A stretch of 64,000 nt of DNA, taken from the NCBI RefSeq assembly GCF_045291545.1, contig NZ_CP149514.1, forward strand, positions 744,001-808,000, given 5' to 3'. A model generated the notes under the pieces. The model was not told where the DNA came from. It was given only the letters and a program-made list of their open reading frames with translations, and did not search any database. The DNA comes from Gallaecimonas sp045291545 (GTDB taxonomy: Bacteria; Pseudomonadota; Gammaproteobacteria; Enterobacterales; Gallaecimonadaceae). Shown in pieces: positions 30,420 to 39,344 of the stretch. The position numbers and the translations under genes are program-made. The number at the start of each line of letters is the position of its first letter. Within the stretch, counting starts at the first letter, position 1.

Positions 30420-32824
30420 ATAAGCGCATATTGATAGTAGAGGACGAGCGTATTGTTGCGCTGGATCTGAAATACCACCTCAAATCGATGGATTATGACG
30501 TTGTAGGGATGGTGTCCAATGGCCGCGATGCCATTACCCAGGCCGGTACGCTACGGCCGGACTTGATCCTCATGGACGTGAACCTGGAAGGCGAAATGCG
30601 CGGTACTGAGGCTGCTTGTCTTATTCGCCAGCGCTACCGTATTCCGGTGCTGTTTCTTACTGCCTATGCGGAAAACAATACCCTGCACGAAGCAGCTGAA
30701 AGTGCTCCGTATGGCTACTTGGTAAAGCCTTATGAAACCCGTGAACTCAATGCCAGCATCCGCATGGCTTTTAGTCGCCATGATGAAGAGCAGGCCGTGG
30801 AACGCTCTGAAGAGCGGCTACGGCTGGCGGTAGAAGCCGCCGAGCTGGGAATATGGGAATGGTCGCAAAAAGATGACAGCCTGGAAGTGGGTGGCCACTT
30901 TCAACGCATTATCGGCGGCACCCCACAGCGTTTTTCCGAAGGCGAGGACGCTTTTTTAAACCGGGTGGTGCCGGATCATCGGGAGCTGGTGCAGCAGGCT
31001 TTTGACGATGACAGCCGCACCGGCTATGCCATGGTGCGGGTGCTGCGTGATGATGGCAAACCTATCTGGGTTGAGCTTTTTGCCAAGCGCCATGTTAATG
31101 GCAGTGAGCCGATGCTGATTGGTGTGATCCGTGACATCACTGAGCGGCGTCAGGTCGAAGATCAATTGCGTCAGGCCAGCGTGGTCTTTCGCACCACCGC
31201 CGAAGGCATCGTGATCCTCGATAACCAGTTAAAGATCATTGCCGTTAACCCGGCCTTTTCAGAGCTGACCGGTATCAGTGAAGAAAAAGCCCTGGGCCAG
31301 GAAACTGCCAAGCTGCTTTACAGCCGCCCGCACAGTAAACAGTTCTATCAGCAGTTAGCGTCCTCCGAAGACGGCAACTGGTTTGGTGAAGTCACCTGCA
31401 AGCGCGCCAACGGCAAGCGCTTTCCAGCCTGGGAACACCTGTGTGCGGTGCGTGACGAAAAAGGCAATGTAGTGCAGTTTGTCAGTGCCTTTACTGATGT
31501 ATCGGCGATCCGTGAAGCGGAAGAAGAACTGAACCATCTGGCCTACCATGATGCCCTGACCAACCTCGGCAACCGCCACCATCTGAACGAACGCCTCTCC
31601 CATGAAGTGCAGCGCTCCAAGCGTTCCGGTATTGCCCTGGCAGTACTGTTTTTGGATCTGGATGGCTTCAAGCACGTTAATGACACCATGGGCCATTCGG
31701 TTGGCGACACCTTGCTCAAACACATTGCCCGCAATATTCAGCAAGCGCTGCGAAAAGGCGACATGGCATTTCGTCATGGTGGCGATGAATTTGTGATCCT
31801 GGCGACGGAGGTGGGCCGGGCCATGGAAGTGGCCAATCTTGCCGAGCGGCTGCTCAAAGCCGCCGGTGAACCCATGGACATGGGCGATGAACAGCTGATT
31901 GTCTCGGCCAGTATCGGTATTGCCTTGTATCCGGAAAATGGCGATACCCCGGAAGGCCTGCTACAGGCTGCCGACAACGCCATGTATAACGCCAAGCAGC
32001 GGGGCCGTAACCGTTACGCCTTTTATTCCAGCGACATGGCCGAGCGGGTGCGGGAAAGAATGCGCATTGACCAAGGCTTGCGCGTGGCGCTGGAAGAACA
32101 GCAGTTTGAGCTGTGGTATCAGCCCCAGATCAACCTGGCTACGGGCCAGCCCCTGGGGGTAGAAGCGTTGATCCGTTGGCGCCACCCTGAGCACGGCATC
32201 ATCAGCCCTGACCGCTTCATTCCCATTGCCGAAGAGTGCGGGCTGATTGAGCCCATTGGCAACTGGGTGTTGGAAACCGCGTGCCGCCAGGGCGTGGCAT
32301 GGCTTGAGGCCGGGCTGCCGGAACAACGTATGGCGGTGAATGTGTCGGTGCGCCAGTTTATGGCCGAAGGCTTTGTGGAATCGGTGGTGGCAGTGCTGAA
32401 GCGTACCGGTTTTCCTGCCCGGTTGTTGGAGCTGGAGATCACCGAAACCCTGCTGCAGGCCTTTGAAGAAAGCCAGCGTATTATCAAGCAGCTCAAGGAA
32501 GTGGGTATAGGTGTGGCGCTGGACGATTTTGGTACCGGCTTTTCGTCGTTGTCACTGCTCAAGCACCTGCCACTGGATAAAATTAAAATTGACCGTTCCT
32601 TTGTGCAGGACTTGCCCGGTGATCACAATGACGTGGCCATCACCCTTGCCATCCTGGGGCTGGGGCAGGCAATGGGCATTGCGATCACCGCCGAGGGCAT
32701 TGAAACCGCAGAGCAACTGGCTTTCTTGCGAGCCCATGATTGCCAGTTTGGCCAGGGCTACTACTTTGCCAAACCTTTGCCCGCTGCCGATGTTACCGCT
32801 TTGCTGAGCGTACCGGTCAGTTAG
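30416..32824 (+). CDS. Response regulator with PAS, GGDEF and EAL domains
   Basis: The 802-residue protein links phosphotransfer to cyclic-di-GMP turnover. An N-terminal receiver has phospho-acceptor Asp54 (LILMDVNLEG), Thr in FLTAYAE and Lys in LVKPYE. Two PAS domains follow at about residues 140-375. The GGDEF domain has an intact catalytic site (FRHGGDEFVIL) and an inhibitory RxxD (RKGD) five residues before it. The EAL domain keeps EALIRW, LELEITE, LDDFGTGFSSL, KIDRSFV and AEGIE. Both enzymatic sites therefore look active. The partner kinase is just upstream. Confidence 0.92.
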   Translation: MNKRILIVEDERIVALDLKYHLKSMDYDVVGMVSNGRDAITQAGTLRPDLILMDVNLEGEMRGTEAACLIRQRYRIPVLFLTAYAENNTLHEAAESAPYGYLVKPYETRELNASIRMAFSRHDEEQAVERSEERLRLAVEAAELGIWEWSQKDDSLEVGGHFQRIIGGTPQRFSEGEDAFLNRVVPDHRELVQQAFDDDSRTGYAMVRVLRDDGKPIWVELFAKRHVNGSEPMLIGVIRDITERRQVEDQLRQASVVFRTTAEGIVILDNQLKIIAVNPAFSELTGISEEKALGQETAKLLYSRPHSKQFYQQLASSEDGNWFGEVTCKRANGKRFPAWEHLCAVRDEKGNVVQFVSAFTDVSAIREAEEELNHLAYHDALTNLGNRHHLNERLSHEVQRSKRSGIALAVLFLDLDGFKHVNDTMGHSVGDTLLKHIARNIQQALRKGDMAFRHGGDEFVILATEVGRAMEVANLAERLLKAAGEPMDMGDEQLIVSASIGIALYPENGDTPEGLLQAADNAMYNAKQRGRNRYAFYSSDMAERVRERMRIDQGLRVALEEQQFELWYQPQINLATGQPLGVEALIRWRHPEHGIISPDRFIPIAEECGLIEPIGNWVLETACRQGVAWLEAGLPEQRMAVNVSVRQFMAEGFVESVVAVLKRTGFPARLLELEITETLLQAFEESQRIIKQLKEVGIGVALDDFGTGFSSLSLLKHLPLDKIKIDRSFVQDLPGDHNDVAITLAILGLGQAMGIAITAEGIETAEQLAFLRAHDCQFGQGYYFAKPLPAADVTALLSVPVS

Positions 32825-33296
32825 CCTGGCATTCCAGATGCAGCAATGCCTGTTTGCGCTCAAGCCCGCCCGCGTAGCCCGTTAACTGGCCGTTTGCGCC
32901 AATAACCCGGTGGCAAGGCACAATCACCGAGAGCGGGTTACGGCCATTGGCGGCGGCAACAGCCCGTACGGCGCTGGGGCGGCCAATAGTCTGTGCCAGC
33001 TGCCCGTAACTTAAGGTCTGGCCGTACGCAATGGTACGCAAGGCCTGCCATACCTGTTGCTGAAAGGCTGTGCCGGCAGGAGCCAACGGTAAATTGAACT
33101 GTTGCCGCGTGCCGGCAAAATATTCATTCAGTTGCTCGGCGGCCAGCTTTAATACGCCCTGGCAGTCATCTTGACGCCAGTGTTGGGTATCAGGGAAATG
33201 CTTCTGGCCAGCAAACCAGGCCCCGGTCAGTGCTTCACCATCGGCAGCCAGTAACAGCGGCCCAAGCGGGGTCGAGTGCAGGCAGGTACGCATCAT
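32817..33296 (-). CDS. ogt: Methylated-DNA--protein-cysteine methyltransferase
   Basis: The 159-residue suicide enzyme removes alkyl groups from O6-alkylguanine. Active-site Cys is in VIVPCHRVIGANGQLTGYAGG, preceded by the helix-turn-helix region AIGRPSAVRAVAAANGRNP-like (YGQLAQTIGRPSAVRAVAAA). ATG 33296 overlaps the stop of the upstream alkA-type gene (ATGA), so the two repair genes are coupled. Its 3' end overlaps the convergent GGDEF-EAL gene by eight bases. Confidence 0.93.
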   Translation of the reverse strand: MMRTCLHSTPLGPLLLAADGEALTGAWFAGQKHFPDTQHWRQDDCQGVLKLAAEQLNEYFAGTRQQFNLPLAPAGTAFQQQVWQALRTIAYGQTLSYGQLAQTIGRPSAVRAVAAANGRNPLSVIVPCHRVIGANGQLTGYAGGLERKQALLHLECQAN

Positions 33297-34693
33297 AAGG
33301 AACTCCAAAGTTGCAAGGTGGCATAAGCGCGCCAAGGGCGGTACTGCATCATGTGTTCTGCCAGGGCCTGCCCAGATAGGCCGGTGGCCATTTTCAACCC
33401 GTGGTCGTTATAGGGCCAGGCATCGGGCCAGTGCAGTGCCCGCATGGTGATGTAGCTGGCGGTCCAGGGGCCAATACCGGCAATGGCTTGCAGCGCTTGT
33501 TGGGTGTGTTCCGGGTCGGCACTGGGATCCAGTGTCAGGCCATCGTGCACGGCTTGCGCCAGGGCGATGATGGCCTGAGCCCGACGGCCAATAACACCCC
33601 GTTCAGCCAGTTGCGCTGGCGCCAGCTGGGCAAGCAAAGCCGCATCCGGAAAATAGTGTGTTAATGCCGCAAATGGCGTGGTTGCGGGTGGCCCCAGGCG
33701 CGCTACCCGGCCTGCCAGGGTGCGGGCGGCCGCGACGGTAATTTGCTGGCCGAGAATAGCCCGTACGGCCATCTCTAACCCATCAACAGCACCTGGCGCC
33801 CGTAGGCCGGGATTATGGGCTAGAGACCCCAGTACTTGCTGTACCGCCGCCGGTTCGGCATCTACATCAAAAAGCTGCCGTACGGCGGCAAGCACTCTTG
33901 GTAAAACCGCTAACAAGCCACTGCTAACGGTAACTTGCAAGGCCTGCTCGGCGCAGCAGACACTGAGCCAGCCCTGATACCACCGGCCATGCATGGGCAG
34001 GCGCAATGTTCGCTGATACTGCCCGTCGATAACTTGCTCTACCCCATCAATACAGCGTTGGCCAAGAAAGTGCAGTAATGCCGGCCAATCCAGCGGCGGG
34101 CGAAAAGCCAGAGTGAATACCGCGCTGTCTTGCGCTGCTGGCGGGTGGCGGCGGAACTGCCCCGGGCTGAGCCGGTAGTGCTCTGCAAACAGGGCATTGA
34201 AGCGCCGTAAGCTGCCAAAACCGGCGGCCATGGCCACCTCAGAGATGGGCAAGCGGGTGTCTGTCAGCAGTGTTTTCGCCAGTAGTAATCGTTGGGTTTG
34301 TCTATAGGCTACAGGTGTTACACCGAAGTGGTTTTGAAACACCCGCCGCAAGTGCCGGGGCGTGGTCTGTAGTTGTGCTGCCAGGGTCGTGATGCTGGCA
34401 ACAGTACCTGCCCGCAGCGCGGCTTCGGCGCGCCGAGCCAGGTGGCTACTGCTGTCATGCCAGCTACAACCGGGCGCACGCTCGGGCCGGCATTTCAGGC
34501 AAGGGCGAAAGCCGGCTTGCTCGGCGGCTGCGGCAGTGCGGAAATAACGGCAATTGCTGGCGCTTGGTTTGCGGGCCGGGCAAACCGGCCGGCAATAGAT
34601 ACCGGTACTTAGAACACCAGCGTAAAAACGGCCGTCAAAGCGGTGGTCACGGCTGATCAGGGCCTGATAACAGCTGGCTTCATCAAGGTTCAT
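33293..34693 (-). CDS. Ada/AraC-AlkA fusion: alkylation sensor and 3-methyladenine glycosylase
   Basis: The 466-residue protein combines three parts. An Ada-type zinc domain (about residues 1-80) has the four Cys of GIYCRPVCPARKP and FRPCLKCRPE. An AraC helix-turn-helix region covers about 85-185. An AlkA-type glycosylase domain from about 195 has the helix-hairpin-helix IAGIGPWTASYITMRAL and the catalytic-Asp region WPYNDHGLK. It probably senses methyl phosphotriesters, activates repair genes and excises alkylated bases. ATG 34693 follows AGGAGTGACC. ogt is coupled downstream. Confidence 0.9.
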   Translation of the reverse strand: MNLDEASCYQALISRDHRFDGRFYAGVLSTGIYCRPVCPARKPSASNCRYFRTAAAAEQAGFRPCLKCRPERAPGCSWHDSSSHLARRAEAALRAGTVASITTLAAQLQTTPRHLRRVFQNHFGVTPVAYRQTQRLLLAKTLLTDTRLPISEVAMAAGFGSLRRFNALFAEHYRLSPGQFRRHPPAAQDSAVFTLAFRPPLDWPALLHFLGQRCIDGVEQVIDGQYQRTLRLPMHGRWYQGWLSVCCAEQALQVTVSSGLLAVLPRVLAAVRQLFDVDAEPAAVQQVLGSLAHNPGLRAPGAVDGLEMAVRAILGQQITVAAARTLAGRVARLGPPATTPFAALTHYFPDAALLAQLAPAQLAERGVIGRRAQAIIALAQAVHDGLTLDPSADPEHTQQALQAIAGIGPWTASYITMRALHWPDAWPYNDHGLKMATGLSGQALAEHMMQYRPWRAYATLQLWSSL

Positions 34694-34767
34694 GGTCACT
34701 CCTGAGCAAGAGCCTTGATGATAGCGAGCCAACGGGGGGCTGGCTCGCCATTTTCGGACATGTACTT

Positions 34768-35889
34768 TTATTTACCGAGTACGTCCTTTAAGGCTGCCAG
34801 GCACAGGGCGACATTTTCCCGGCGGGCGCCGAAGCCCATCAGGCCAATACGCCAGGCTTTACCGGCCAGATCGCCAAGGCCAGCGCCGATTTCCAGGTTG
34901 TACTGCTCCAGTAGCTGGCGGCGCACTGCGGCGTCATCCACACCTGCCGGCAAGGTAACCGTGTTCAGTTGTGGCAAGCGTTCCCCTTCGGGCACGATGA
35001 ACTCAAGGCCCAGCTCAGCCAAGCCTGCTGCCAGTAACTGGTGCATCTGCTGGTGGCGTTGCCAACTGGCCTCAAGCCCTTCGTGATACAGGTGCAACAA
35101 GGCTTCATGCAGGGCATAGAGGGTATTGACTGGCGCGGTGTGGTGATAGCTGCGCTTACCGTCCCCTTGCCAGTAACCCATGACCAGGCTCTGATCGAGG
35201 AACCAGCTTTGTACCGGGGTCTTTCGGTTTTGCAGCTTGTCGACGGCATCCGGGCTAAAGCTCACCGGCGACAGCCCCGGCACACAAGACAGGCATTTCT
35301 GGCTGCCAGAATAAATTGCATCAATGCCCCATTCATCGACTTTTACCGGCACACCGCCAAGAGAGGTGACGGCATCGACAATGGTCAGCAACCCGGCATT
35401 TTTTGCCACGGCGCAAAGTGCCTGCGCATCGGATAGGGCTCCGGTAGAGGTTTCTGCATGCACAAATGCCAGAAAGCGGGCATCCGGGTGTGCGGCAATG
35501 GCGGCTTTGACAGCCTCCACATCAACCGCGCGCCCCCAGGTGGTGTTGACCACCACCGGCTTGGCGCCAATACGCTTGATGTTTTCCAGCATGCGGCCGC
35601 CAAATACACCGTTGACGCAGACAATTACCTTCTCGCCCGGCTCGACCAGGTTAACAAAGCAAGCTTCCATGCCGGCGCTGCCGGGCGCCGAGAGGGCTAA
35701 AGTCATGGCGTTGTCGGTCTGAAAGGCATATTGCAGCAAGGCTTTGAGCTCATCCATCATGGCCACAAACAACGGGTCAAGGTGACCAATGGCCGGCCGG
35801 CTTTGGGCCAGCAACACTTCCGGATAAACATCAGAGGGGCCAGGCCCCATCAAAATACGCCGCGGTGGCTGAAAAGACTGGTAGGTCAT
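34768..35889 (-). CDS. Alanine-glyoxylate / serine-pyruvate family aminotransferase
   Basis: This is a PLP-dependent class V aminotransferase of 373 residues. It starts MTYQSFQPPRRILMGPGPSDV, the family's opening, has APGSAGMEACFVNL for cofactor phosphate binding, and the PLP Lys in YSGSQKCLSCVPGLSPVSFS. Likely reactions are alanine or serine with glyoxylate or pyruvate; the exact pair is not decided by sequence. I chose ATG 35889 (after AGGATGCCACC) and not the longer frame that reaches toward rluA. Confidence 0.88.
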   Translation of the reverse strand: MTYQSFQPPRRILMGPGPSDVYPEVLLAQSRPAIGHLDPLFVAMMDELKALLQYAFQTDNAMTLALSAPGSAGMEACFVNLVEPGEKVIVCVNGVFGGRMLENIKRIGAKPVVVNTTWGRAVDVEAVKAAIAAHPDARFLAFVHAETSTGALSDAQALCAVAKNAGLLTIVDAVTSLGGVPVKVDEWGIDAIYSGSQKCLSCVPGLSPVSFSPDAVDKLQNRKTPVQSWFLDQSLVMGYWQGDGKRSYHHTAPVNTLYALHEALLHLYHEGLEASWQRHQQMHQLLAAGLAELGLEFIVPEGERLPQLNTVTLPAGVDDAAVRRQLLEQYNLEIGAGLGDLAGKAWRIGLMGFGARRENVALCLAALKDVLGK

Positions 35890-35953
35890 GGTGGCATCCT
35901 GTTGCGGGACATTGCTCTGTATGGTGCGAGTAATGCCTGCCCAGTGCAACTGC

Positions 35954-36607
35954 TCAAAACGGCAGGGGAGCCTCAAGGCGCATTTTTTCACCACTGACCG
36001 GGTGGCTGAGCGTTAACCAGTGGGCGTGCAGCATCAGCCTGCCTGCGGCAGCCAATGCCTGCTCGTGGGCGTAGAAACGGTCCCCCAGAATGGGGCAACC
36101 CAGTGCCTGCATGTGCACCCGCAATTGGTGTGAACGGCCGGTAACCGGTGTCATTTCTACCCGGCTGTAGGTGTCGGTCTGTTCTGTCACCTTGTAGTGG
36201 GTCAGCGCCGCTTTACCTTCCTGGTGGCAGACCTTTTGCCGCGGCCGGTTGGGCCAGTCACAGATAAGCGGTAAATCCACCTGCCCGGAAAGCGCCTCGG
36301 GGGCACCCCAAATGAGAGCCTGGTAGCCTTTATGGGTTTGTCGCGCCTGAAACTGCCCTTTGAGATGCCGCTCGGCGCTTTTGTTCAGGGCGCATACCAG
36401 CACCCCGGAGGTGTCCATGTCGAGCCGGTGCACGGCTTCAACATAAGGGTGCTGCTGGCGCAGCCGGGCAACTACCGAGTCCTGGTGTTCCGGTGCCCGC
36501 CCGGGCACCGACAGCAATCCGGGGGGCTTGTTGACCACAACCAGTTGCTCGTCAGCGAAAAGTACCGATAAAGGCCCGGTCGGCGGGCGGTAGATAAGTG
36601 GTTGCAT
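35954..36607 (-). CDS. rluA: Dual-specificity RNA pseudouridine synthase RluA
   Basis: RluA modifies 23S rRNA U746 and tRNA U32 in E. coli. The 217-residue protein matches that length (219), lacks an S4 domain, and has the catalytic Asp motif VHRLDMDTSGVLV, with MTPVTGRSHQLRVHMQALG later. It sits upstream of the aminotransferase gene on the same strand, with a 64-base gap. Confidence 0.9.
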   Translation of the reverse strand: MQPLIYRPPTGPLSVLFADEQLVVVNKPPGLLSVPGRAPEHQDSVVARLRQQHPYVEAVHRLDMDTSGVLVCALNKSAERHLKGQFQARQTHKGYQALIWGAPEALSGQVDLPLICDWPNRPRQKVCHQEGKAALTHYKVTEQTDTYSRVEMTPVTGRSHQLRVHMQALGCPILGDRFYAHEQALAAAGRLMLHAHWLTLSHPVSGEKMRLEAPLPF

Positions 36608-36646
36608 GGCGGCTGTTGATGATAAAAACCGCCACAGGGTAGCAGA

Positions 36647-37060
36647 TCATGGACTTTTCTTGGAGGCTTCCAGCCAGTAGCGGACTACCCGTTGCTGGTA
36701 GCGGCTTTTGTACTGGTCGGTACGGGAATGGTAACGGCCGACCGCTTCCCAGATATCGCCCTGGGTGGCAACCAGCTGCTGGTGCAATAGCCGCGCCGCA
36801 ACGTGAACGTTAAGGCAGGTGTCGTTGGCCAGCTTTTGGCGGGTTAACCCCGGGTAGAACCGTTGCAGCGGTTTGATGTGCACAGAGTTGATTTGGGCAA
36901 CACCTAAATCTACGGTGCCGTTGCTGTTTTTATTGATGCTGCCTTTTTTACCGCCTTCGGCGCGGATGATGGCCCACAGCAGTGAACTGGCCAGTTTAAA
37001 GTCCAGGGCGGCTTTGGCAACGCAGATTTTTAACTGCTGTTGGGGTGGCGGTAAGTCCAT
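36647..37060 (-). CDS. Lytic-transglycosylase-like (SLT) protein without visible signal peptide
   Basis: The 137-residue protein has a goose-lysozyme-like SLT domain: catalytic Glu in LLWAIIRAEGGKKGSINKN, then GTVDLGVAQINSVHI and AVGRYHSRTD, as in IagB/VirB1-type peptidoglycan-cleaving enzymes attached to secretion or pilus systems. The frame upstream of ATG 37060 closes at a stop ten codons earlier, and the N-terminus MDLPPPQQQ is not a signal peptide. Export is therefore unexplained. No secretion-system genes are nearby. Confidence 0.75.
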   Translation of the reverse strand: MDLPPPQQQLKICVAKAALDFKLASSLLWAIIRAEGGKKGSINKNSNGTVDLGVAQINSVHIKPLQRFYPGLTRQKLANDTCLNVHVAARLLHQQLVATQGDIWEAVGRYHSRTDQYKSRYQQRVVRYWLEASKKSP

Positions 37061-37154
37061 ATAAGCCTGCTCGGTAAAGCGATTACCTTAACCATAGTGA
37101 GCCGGCGCGATGTGCGCCAGCCGTTGTTTTTCTGCGCAGTTGGCGCATTGGCGG

Positions 37155-37183
37155 TTGCTGGCTGGCGGGTGGATATGGATAAT
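37155..37183 (+). promoter_or_regulatory. Promoter of the 4.5S RNA gene
   Basis: TTGCTG (37155-37160) and GATAAT (37178-37183) are spaced by 17 bases, placing the start at about 37190, which agrees with the RNA 5' end deduced from homology. Confidence 0.55.
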
Positions 37184-37190
37184 GACGCTC

Positions 37191-37303
37191 GGCGACCTCT
37201 TCGGTCCCCTCGCAACGATACCCTGTGAACCTGGTCAGGTCCGGAAGGAAGCAGCCACAGCAGGTGACTCGTGTGCCGGGGTGCGGCTGGAGAGGGAGCC
37301 ACC
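37191..37303 (+). ncRNA. ffs: 4.5S RNA of the signal recognition particle
   Basis: The apical domain is unmistakable: GGTCAGGTCCGGAAGGAAGC, then AGCCACAGCAGGTGACTCG and GTGTGCCGGGGTGCGGCTGG. Ends were placed by counting from GCAACG as in the E. coli RNA (114 nt), so they are good to a few bases. The RNA pairs with Ffh to target membrane proteins. Confidence 0.93.
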
Positions 37304-37371
37304 TTCCTTGCCCTTATTGCTCCCCTGACGTAGCCTTCTGCCGGTACCCTTATCAGGCAGATAATAACGCT

Positions 37372-38454
37372 ATGCGAAAAAATACCCAGGCCTGCTATTA
37401 CGGCGACTACCTGCAGTTGCACAAACTGCTCGATGCCCAGGCGCCGGAAAGCGACAAACACGGCCACCCCGCTCACGATGAAATGCTGTTTATCATCACC
37501 CACCAGGCTTATGAGCTGTGGTTCAAGCAGCTACTGCATGAACTGAACTCGATCATGGCCCAGTTCAAAGGCGATGTATTGAATGACGAAGCCCTGGCCA
37601 CCGTGGTGCATCGGCTCAAGCGCTTTACCGCCATTCAAAAGCTCATCAATGACCAGATCAGTGTGCTGGAAACCATGTCGCCCCAGGATTTTCTCGAGTT
37701 TCGGGACTACTTAGTGCCGGCCTCGGGCTTTCAGTCCATTCAGTTCAAAGAGCTGGAGGTTCGCTTGGGGCTGCGTCGTAGTCAGCGTACTGAGGCCGAC
37801 CGGCAGTTTTTCCTGGCGCGGCTCAACGACCAGGACCGGGCATACCTACTGGCGCTGGAAAAAGAAGAAACCCTGACCTGCCAGCTTGACCGCTGGTTGG
37901 CTCGTCTGCCGTTACTGGAGTTTGACGGTTTTGCTTTTTGGGAGCACTACCGCCGCGGCGCTGATGAGATGCTCGACTCTGACGAGGCGATTATCCGCGC
38001 CAACTTCAGCGGCGACACCCTGAAAAGCCAGCTGGACGATCTGGATGCCACCCGTGCCCGCTTTACCGCCCTGTTTGATGACAGCCACTACCAGCGCCTG
38101 CTGGACGACGGCCAGTTAACCCTGAGCCACCGGGCGATGATGTCAGCGCTGTTCATTAACCTGTACCGCGATGAGCCGCTGTTCCATCTGCCATTTCAGT
38201 TACTGACGACCTTGATGGAAATTGATGAGCTGTTTACCGCCTGGCGTTATCGCCACGTGTTGATGGTGCAGCGGATGCTGGGGTCAAAAATCGGTACTGG
38301 CGGCTCCAGCGGTGGCGACTACCTGCGCCGCAATACCGAGGCTAATCGCCTGTTCAAGGATTTATACGCGATTTCGACTTACCTGTTACCCAAGCACGCC
38401 TTGCCGCCACTGCCGGAAGCCGTGAAGCGCAAACTGGGCTTTAGTCTGGGTTGA
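37372..38454 (+). CDS. kynA: Tryptophan 2,3-dioxygenase
   Basis: This haem enzyme opens the indole ring of tryptophan to N-formylkynurenine, the first step of the kynurenine pathway. The 360-residue protein has YYGDYLQLHKLLDAQ, HDEMLFIITHQAYELWFKQLL, FRDYLVPASGFQSIQF and RHVLMVQRMLGSKIGTGGSSG with the proximal haem His. ATG 37372 was chosen; the longer frame runs into the 4.5S RNA gene. No other kynurenine genes are in the window. The 3' end overlaps the convergent deacetylase-family gene by 14 bases. Confidence 0.93.
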   Translation: MRKNTQACYYGDYLQLHKLLDAQAPESDKHGHPAHDEMLFIITHQAYELWFKQLLHELNSIMAQFKGDVLNDEALATVVHRLKRFTAIQKLINDQISVLETMSPQDFLEFRDYLVPASGFQSIQFKELEVRLGLRRSQRTEADRQFFLARLNDQDRAYLLALEKEETLTCQLDRWLARLPLLEFDGFAFWEHYRRGADEMLDSDEAIIRANFSGDTLKSQLDDLDATRARFTALFDDSHYQRLLDDGQLTLSHRAMMSALFINLYRDEPLFHLPFQLLTTLMEIDELFTAWRYRHVLMVQRMLGSKIGTGGSSGGDYLRRNTEANRLFKDLYAISTYLLPKHALPPLPEAVKRKLGFSLG

Positions 38455-39343
38455 GGGTAGCTGCCGCTTTAAAAAGCAGGCGGTGTAGATTGACCACCGC
38501 CTGCAAGTCCCGCTGATAACCACCGCCAATGACCGCCGCGACGGCAATATCCCGTTGCTGGCAGGCGCCCAGCACGTATTTGTCTCGGGCCAGTAGGGCA
38601 TGGCTGGACAAAGCAAAATGCCCCAGCTCATCATCGGCATGCACATCGACCCCAGCGTCATAGAGCACCAGATCCGGCTGGTAAAAACGCAGTGCCAGTT
38701 CCACGCTGTCGCTCAGGGCGCTGAGATAAGCGTTGTCGTCAGTACCATTGGGCAGGGCGATATCCATATCCGAGTCGGGCTTTCTGGCCGGGTAATTGCG
38801 CTCGGCGTGAACCGACAGGGTGATGCAATCGGGGTGGCGGGCCAGCATGGTGGCTGTGCCGTCGCCTTGATGCACGTCACAGTCGATGATCAGCACCCGG
38901 CGGGCTTTGCCGTCAGCAACCAATTGCTGAGCGGCCATGGCGAGGTCGTTGAAAATACAAAAACCACCGCCTTGAGCAAAATGCGCGTGGTGGTAACCAC
39001 CGGACAGATGCAAGGCCAAGCCGTGCTTAAGAGCCAGTTCGGCCGTGAGTAAGGTGCCTTTGTTGGCTGCCAGGGTGCGTTCGATGAGCGCGGCACTCAT
39101 CGGAAAGCCAATTCGCCGGACCATGTTGCTGGGCAATTGCTGGTGAATAAAACCGTGGGCGTAGTCGGGGCAATGCCAGCGCAGCGGGTAGCTGCTGTCG
39201 GCATCAGCACTGAAATAGCGGTGGTTGATGTCAGCCAGATCTGTCGTTAAAGCCGACTTCAGGCGAGCGTACTTGCCCACCGGGAAGCGGTGGTTAGCCG
39301 GCAGCGCAAAGCTGTAACTAGGGTGGTAAACCAGTGGCAGCAT
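38441..39343 (-). CDS. Histone deacetylase-family protein
   Basis: The 300-residue zinc amidohydrolase has the family core: SGGYHHAHFAQGGGFCIFND with the catalytic His pair, VLIIDCDVHQGDGTA with zinc ligands Asp and His, and LYDAGVDVHADDELG with the second zinc Asp. Bacterial members act on acetylpolyamines or other acetylated small molecules; the substrate here is unknown. It is the last gene of a compact minus-strand cluster that starts with dinG. Confidence 0.9.
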   Translation of the reverse strand: MLPLVYHPSYSFALPANHRFPVGKYARLKSALTTDLADINHRYFSADADSSYPLRWHCPDYAHGFIHQQLPSNMVRRIGFPMSAALIERTLAANKGTLLTAELALKHGLALHLSGGYHHAHFAQGGGFCIFNDLAMAAQQLVADGKARRVLIIDCDVHQGDGTATMLARHPDCITLSVHAERNYPARKPDSDMDIALPNGTDDNAYLSALSDSVELALRFYQPDLVLYDAGVDVHADDELGHFALSSHALLARDKYVLGACQQRDIAVAAVIGGGYQRDLQAVVNLHRLLFKAAATLNPD

Positions 39344-39344
39344 A

